Assembly (NCBI GenBank): GCA_005877535.1
Contig: VBOM01000157.1
Location: forward strand, 1-6,361
DNA: 6,361 bases
Reading direction: 5' to 3'
From: Nitrospirota bacterium
GTDB lineage: Bacteria; Nitrospirota; Nitrospiria; Nitrospirales; Nitrospiraceae
Part shown: one piece after another, positions 4,669 through 6,361 of the stretch
How positions within the stretch are numbered: position 1 is the first letter of the stretch
Layout of the letters: every line of letters begins with the position of its first letter
The notes under the pieces: model-generated
The model's input: only the letters and a program-made list of their open reading frames with translations
Told to the model about the DNA's origin: nothing
Database searches by the model: none
Position numbers and translations under genes: made by a program

Positions 4669-6361
4669 TCAGATCCGCTTCAAGAACAATACTGACAGGG
4701 GTGGGAGTGTGACTGCGAGCGAATGCGGCATGCCATGAGAGGGTAGGCCGCTCGTCTGGAGCCCTCCCGCATTTCCCATGTTGCTCCCCCCGTAGGTCGA
4801 GGCATCGCTGTTCAACAGTTCGCGATAGTAGCCTGCGCTAGGCACGCCGACTCGATAGTCGTTGCGGGGAACAGGGGTGAAGTTACACAAGCACAATATT
4901 TGATTGTCCTGGTCCTTGGCTTTTCGGAGGAAGGCGATCACGGAATGGGCCGCATCGGAAAAGTCGATCCACTGGAAGCCGGTCCAGTTGTGATCGAGTT
5001 CGTGCAACGCCGGCTCCTGGCGGTAGAGCCAGTTAAGGTCTCGTACGAGCCGCTGGAGCCCCACGTGTGGCTCGAAATTGCAGAGATGCCATTCCAGGCT
5101 AGTTTCATGGTTCCACTCACACCACTGTCCGAACTCTCCGCCCATGAACAGCATTTTCTTGCCGGGATGCCCGTACATGAAGCCATAGAGGGAACGAAGG
5201 TTGGCAAAGCGTTGCCACTCGTCGCCGGGCATTTTGTCGAGCAACGCCCGCTTTCCGTGCACCACTTCATCGTGCGAGAGCACCAGGACGAAGTTTTCAT
5301 TGAAGGCATAGAGGAGCCCAAATGTAATCTGATTCTGGTGAAAGAAGCGGTGGATTGGTTCGTGGCCGAAGTATTCCAGCATGTCGTGCATCCAGCCCAT
5401 GTTCCACTTGAACGTGAAGCCCAGTCCTCCAACGTAGATGGGCCGTGAGACTCCCGGCCAGGCCGTGGATTCCTCGGCTATGGTCATAGCGCCAGGGAAG
5501 TCACGGTGGATCAGGACATTCAAGTCTTTCAGCAGCGTGACGGCTCCGATGTTTTCGTGCCCGCCGAACTGATTGGGAATCCATTCTCCCTCCTTCCGGC
5601 CGTAATCGAGATAGAGCATCGAGGCGACGGCATCCACGCGCAAGCCATCGATATGGTAGCGGTCCAGCCAAAAGAATGCGCTGTTCAGAAGGAAGTTCCG
5701 AACCTCGACGCGATCGTAATTGAAGATGCGGCTATGCCACTCCGGATGGTAGCCGAGCCTTGGGTCGGCATGGTCGTAGAGATGCGTGCCATCAAACTGG
5801 GAGAGCCCATGCGGATCGTCTGGAAAGTGCGCGGGCGTCCAGTCCATCAGCACACCGATTCCAGCCTGATGTGCCGTATCGACGAAGGCCATGAAGTCTT
5901 CGAGAGACCCGTACCGGCTGGTGACGGCGAAATAGCCGGTAGTTTGATAGCCCCAAGATCCGTCGAACGGGTGCTCCGTAATCGGCATCAGTTGGACATG
6001 GGTATAGCCAAGATTCTTCACGTATGGGATGAGTTTTCCGGCAAGCTCTGAATAGGTCAGCCATCGACTCCCTTCCTCAGGGACACGCATCCAGGAGCCA
6101 AGGTGGACTTCGTAAATTGCGAGGGGTTTGGCGAGCGGGTTTTGCTGTGCCCGGGCCGTCATCCAGGACTGATCCTTCCAGCGGTAGGGAGTGAGTGCCC
6201 GGACGATCGAGGCTGTCTTAGGGCGCAGCTCCGATGCGATCGCATAGGGATCGGCTTTCAGGAGCGGTGCGTCAAGATGGCGTGAGCGAATTTCATATTT
6301 GTAGAGCGTGCCGTCTGTAAGTTCAGGAATAAAGAGTTCCCAGAGGCCGGTTGCTCCACGG
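4669..6361 (-). CDS. glgB: 1,4-alpha-glucan branching enzyme, N-terminus beyond window
   Basis: GlgB cuts alpha-1,4 glucan chains and rejoins them through alpha-1,6 bonds, forming branch points in cytoplasmic glycogen. The reading frame stays open to the right edge, giving 563 visible residues; bacterial GlgB is usually 630-730, so the start and part of the N-terminal CBM48 region are missing. The visible start ([26 protein letters not shown]) is the end of CBM48. The GH13 barrel follows from about residue 82 (YEVHLGSW). Its motifs are DWTPAHFP (region I; DWVPAHFP is more usual), [10 protein letters not shown] with nucleophile Asp243, [15 protein letters not shown] with acid/base Glu296, and [10 protein letters not shown] with stabiliser Asp364, numbered within the visible part. 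The C-terminal all-beta domain has [14 protein letters not shown] and ends in [12 protein letters not shown]. All catalytic residues are intact and there is no frameshift. It converges on the YcbK-like gene; other glycogen genes may lie beyond the right edge. Confidence 0.97.
   Translation of the reverse strand, partial: RGATGLWELFIPELTDGTLYKYEIRSRHLDAPLLKADPYAIASELRPKTASIVRALTPYRWKDQSWMTARAQQNPLAKPLAIYEVHLGSWMRVPEEGSRWLTYSELAGKLIPYVKNLGYTHVQLMPITEHPFDGSWGYQTTGYFAVTSRYGSLEDFMAFVDTAHQAGIGVLMDWTPAHFPDDPHGLSQFDGTHLYDHADPRLGYHPEWHSRIFNYDRVEVRNFLLNSAFFWLDRYHIDGLRVDAVASMLYLDYGRKEGEWIPNQFGGHENIGAVTLLKDLNVLIHRDFPGAMTIAEESTAWPGVSRPIYVGGLGFTFKWNMGWMHDMLEYFGHEPIHRFFHQNQITFGLLYAFNENFVLVLSHDEVVHGKRALLDKMPGDEWQRFANLRSLYGFMYGHPGKKMLFMGGEFGQWCEWNHETSLEWHLCNFEPHVGLQRLVRDLNWLYRQEPALHELDHNWTGFQWIDFSDAAHSVIAFLRKAKDQDNQILCLCNFTPVPRNDYRVGVPSAGYYRELLNSDASTYGGSNMGNAGGLQTSGLPSHGMPHSLAVTLPPLSVLFLKRI

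Noticed and set aside
4900..6051. Two plus-strand frames of about 180 codons opposite glgB
   Set aside because: They lie antisense to highly conserved GlgB sequence, and I see no recognisable domain in them. They are mirror frames.
1..6361. CRISPR array, insertion sequence, tRNA or rRNA gene, or defence system
   Set aside because: I saw no evenly spaced direct repeats, transposase motifs, tRNA-like arms or rRNA landmarks, and no linked set of defence-type genes.

Overview
This window looks like ordinary chromosome from a GC-rich Gram-negative bacterium. A Nitrospira-like member of the Nitrospirota is my best guess. The guess rests on the gene mix and on the style of the proteins: a SagB/nitroreductase-like C-terminus, a glycine-zipper lipoprotein, a Tat-dependent M15-type peptidase, a stand-alone receiver protein, and a glycogen branching enzyme. 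It is an inference, not a database match.

Layout, left to right. (1) The plus-strand 3' end of a nitroreductase-like protein, cut by the window edge, is followed by a very AT-rich 46-base spacer. (2) A plus-strand pair follows: an unrecognised 284-residue cytoplasmic protein and a small glycine-zipper lipoprotein. They are separated by a 17-codon ORF that overlaps its neighbours at both ends. (3) A minus-strand VanZ-like membrane gene appears broken by a frameshift. Its last codons run antisense into the lipoprotein gene. (4) Next is a minus-strand single-domain CheY-like response regulator with its own good sigma70-type promoter. (5) A minus-strand secreted PstS-like binding protein and a plus-strand Tat-exported YcbK/DUF882 (M15-type) peptidase diverge from a shared intergenic region. 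That region carries promoters in both directions and a perfect 12-bp palindrome. (6) A large imperfect inverted repeat lies between the convergent peptidase and branching-enzyme genes. (7) The right quarter is glgB on the minus strand, with its N-terminus beyond the window.

The genes do not form one pathway. The recognisable themes are cell-envelope maintenance (lipoprotein, M15 peptidase, VanZ remnant), ligand binding or signalling (PstS-like protein, receiver protein), and glycogen synthesis (GlgB). I found no mobile element, CRISPR array, tRNA or rRNA. I found no convincing new multi-gene system. The most notable items are the frameshifted VanZ gene, the nearly leaderless start of the unknown gene, the linker ORF, and the large intergenic inverted repeat.
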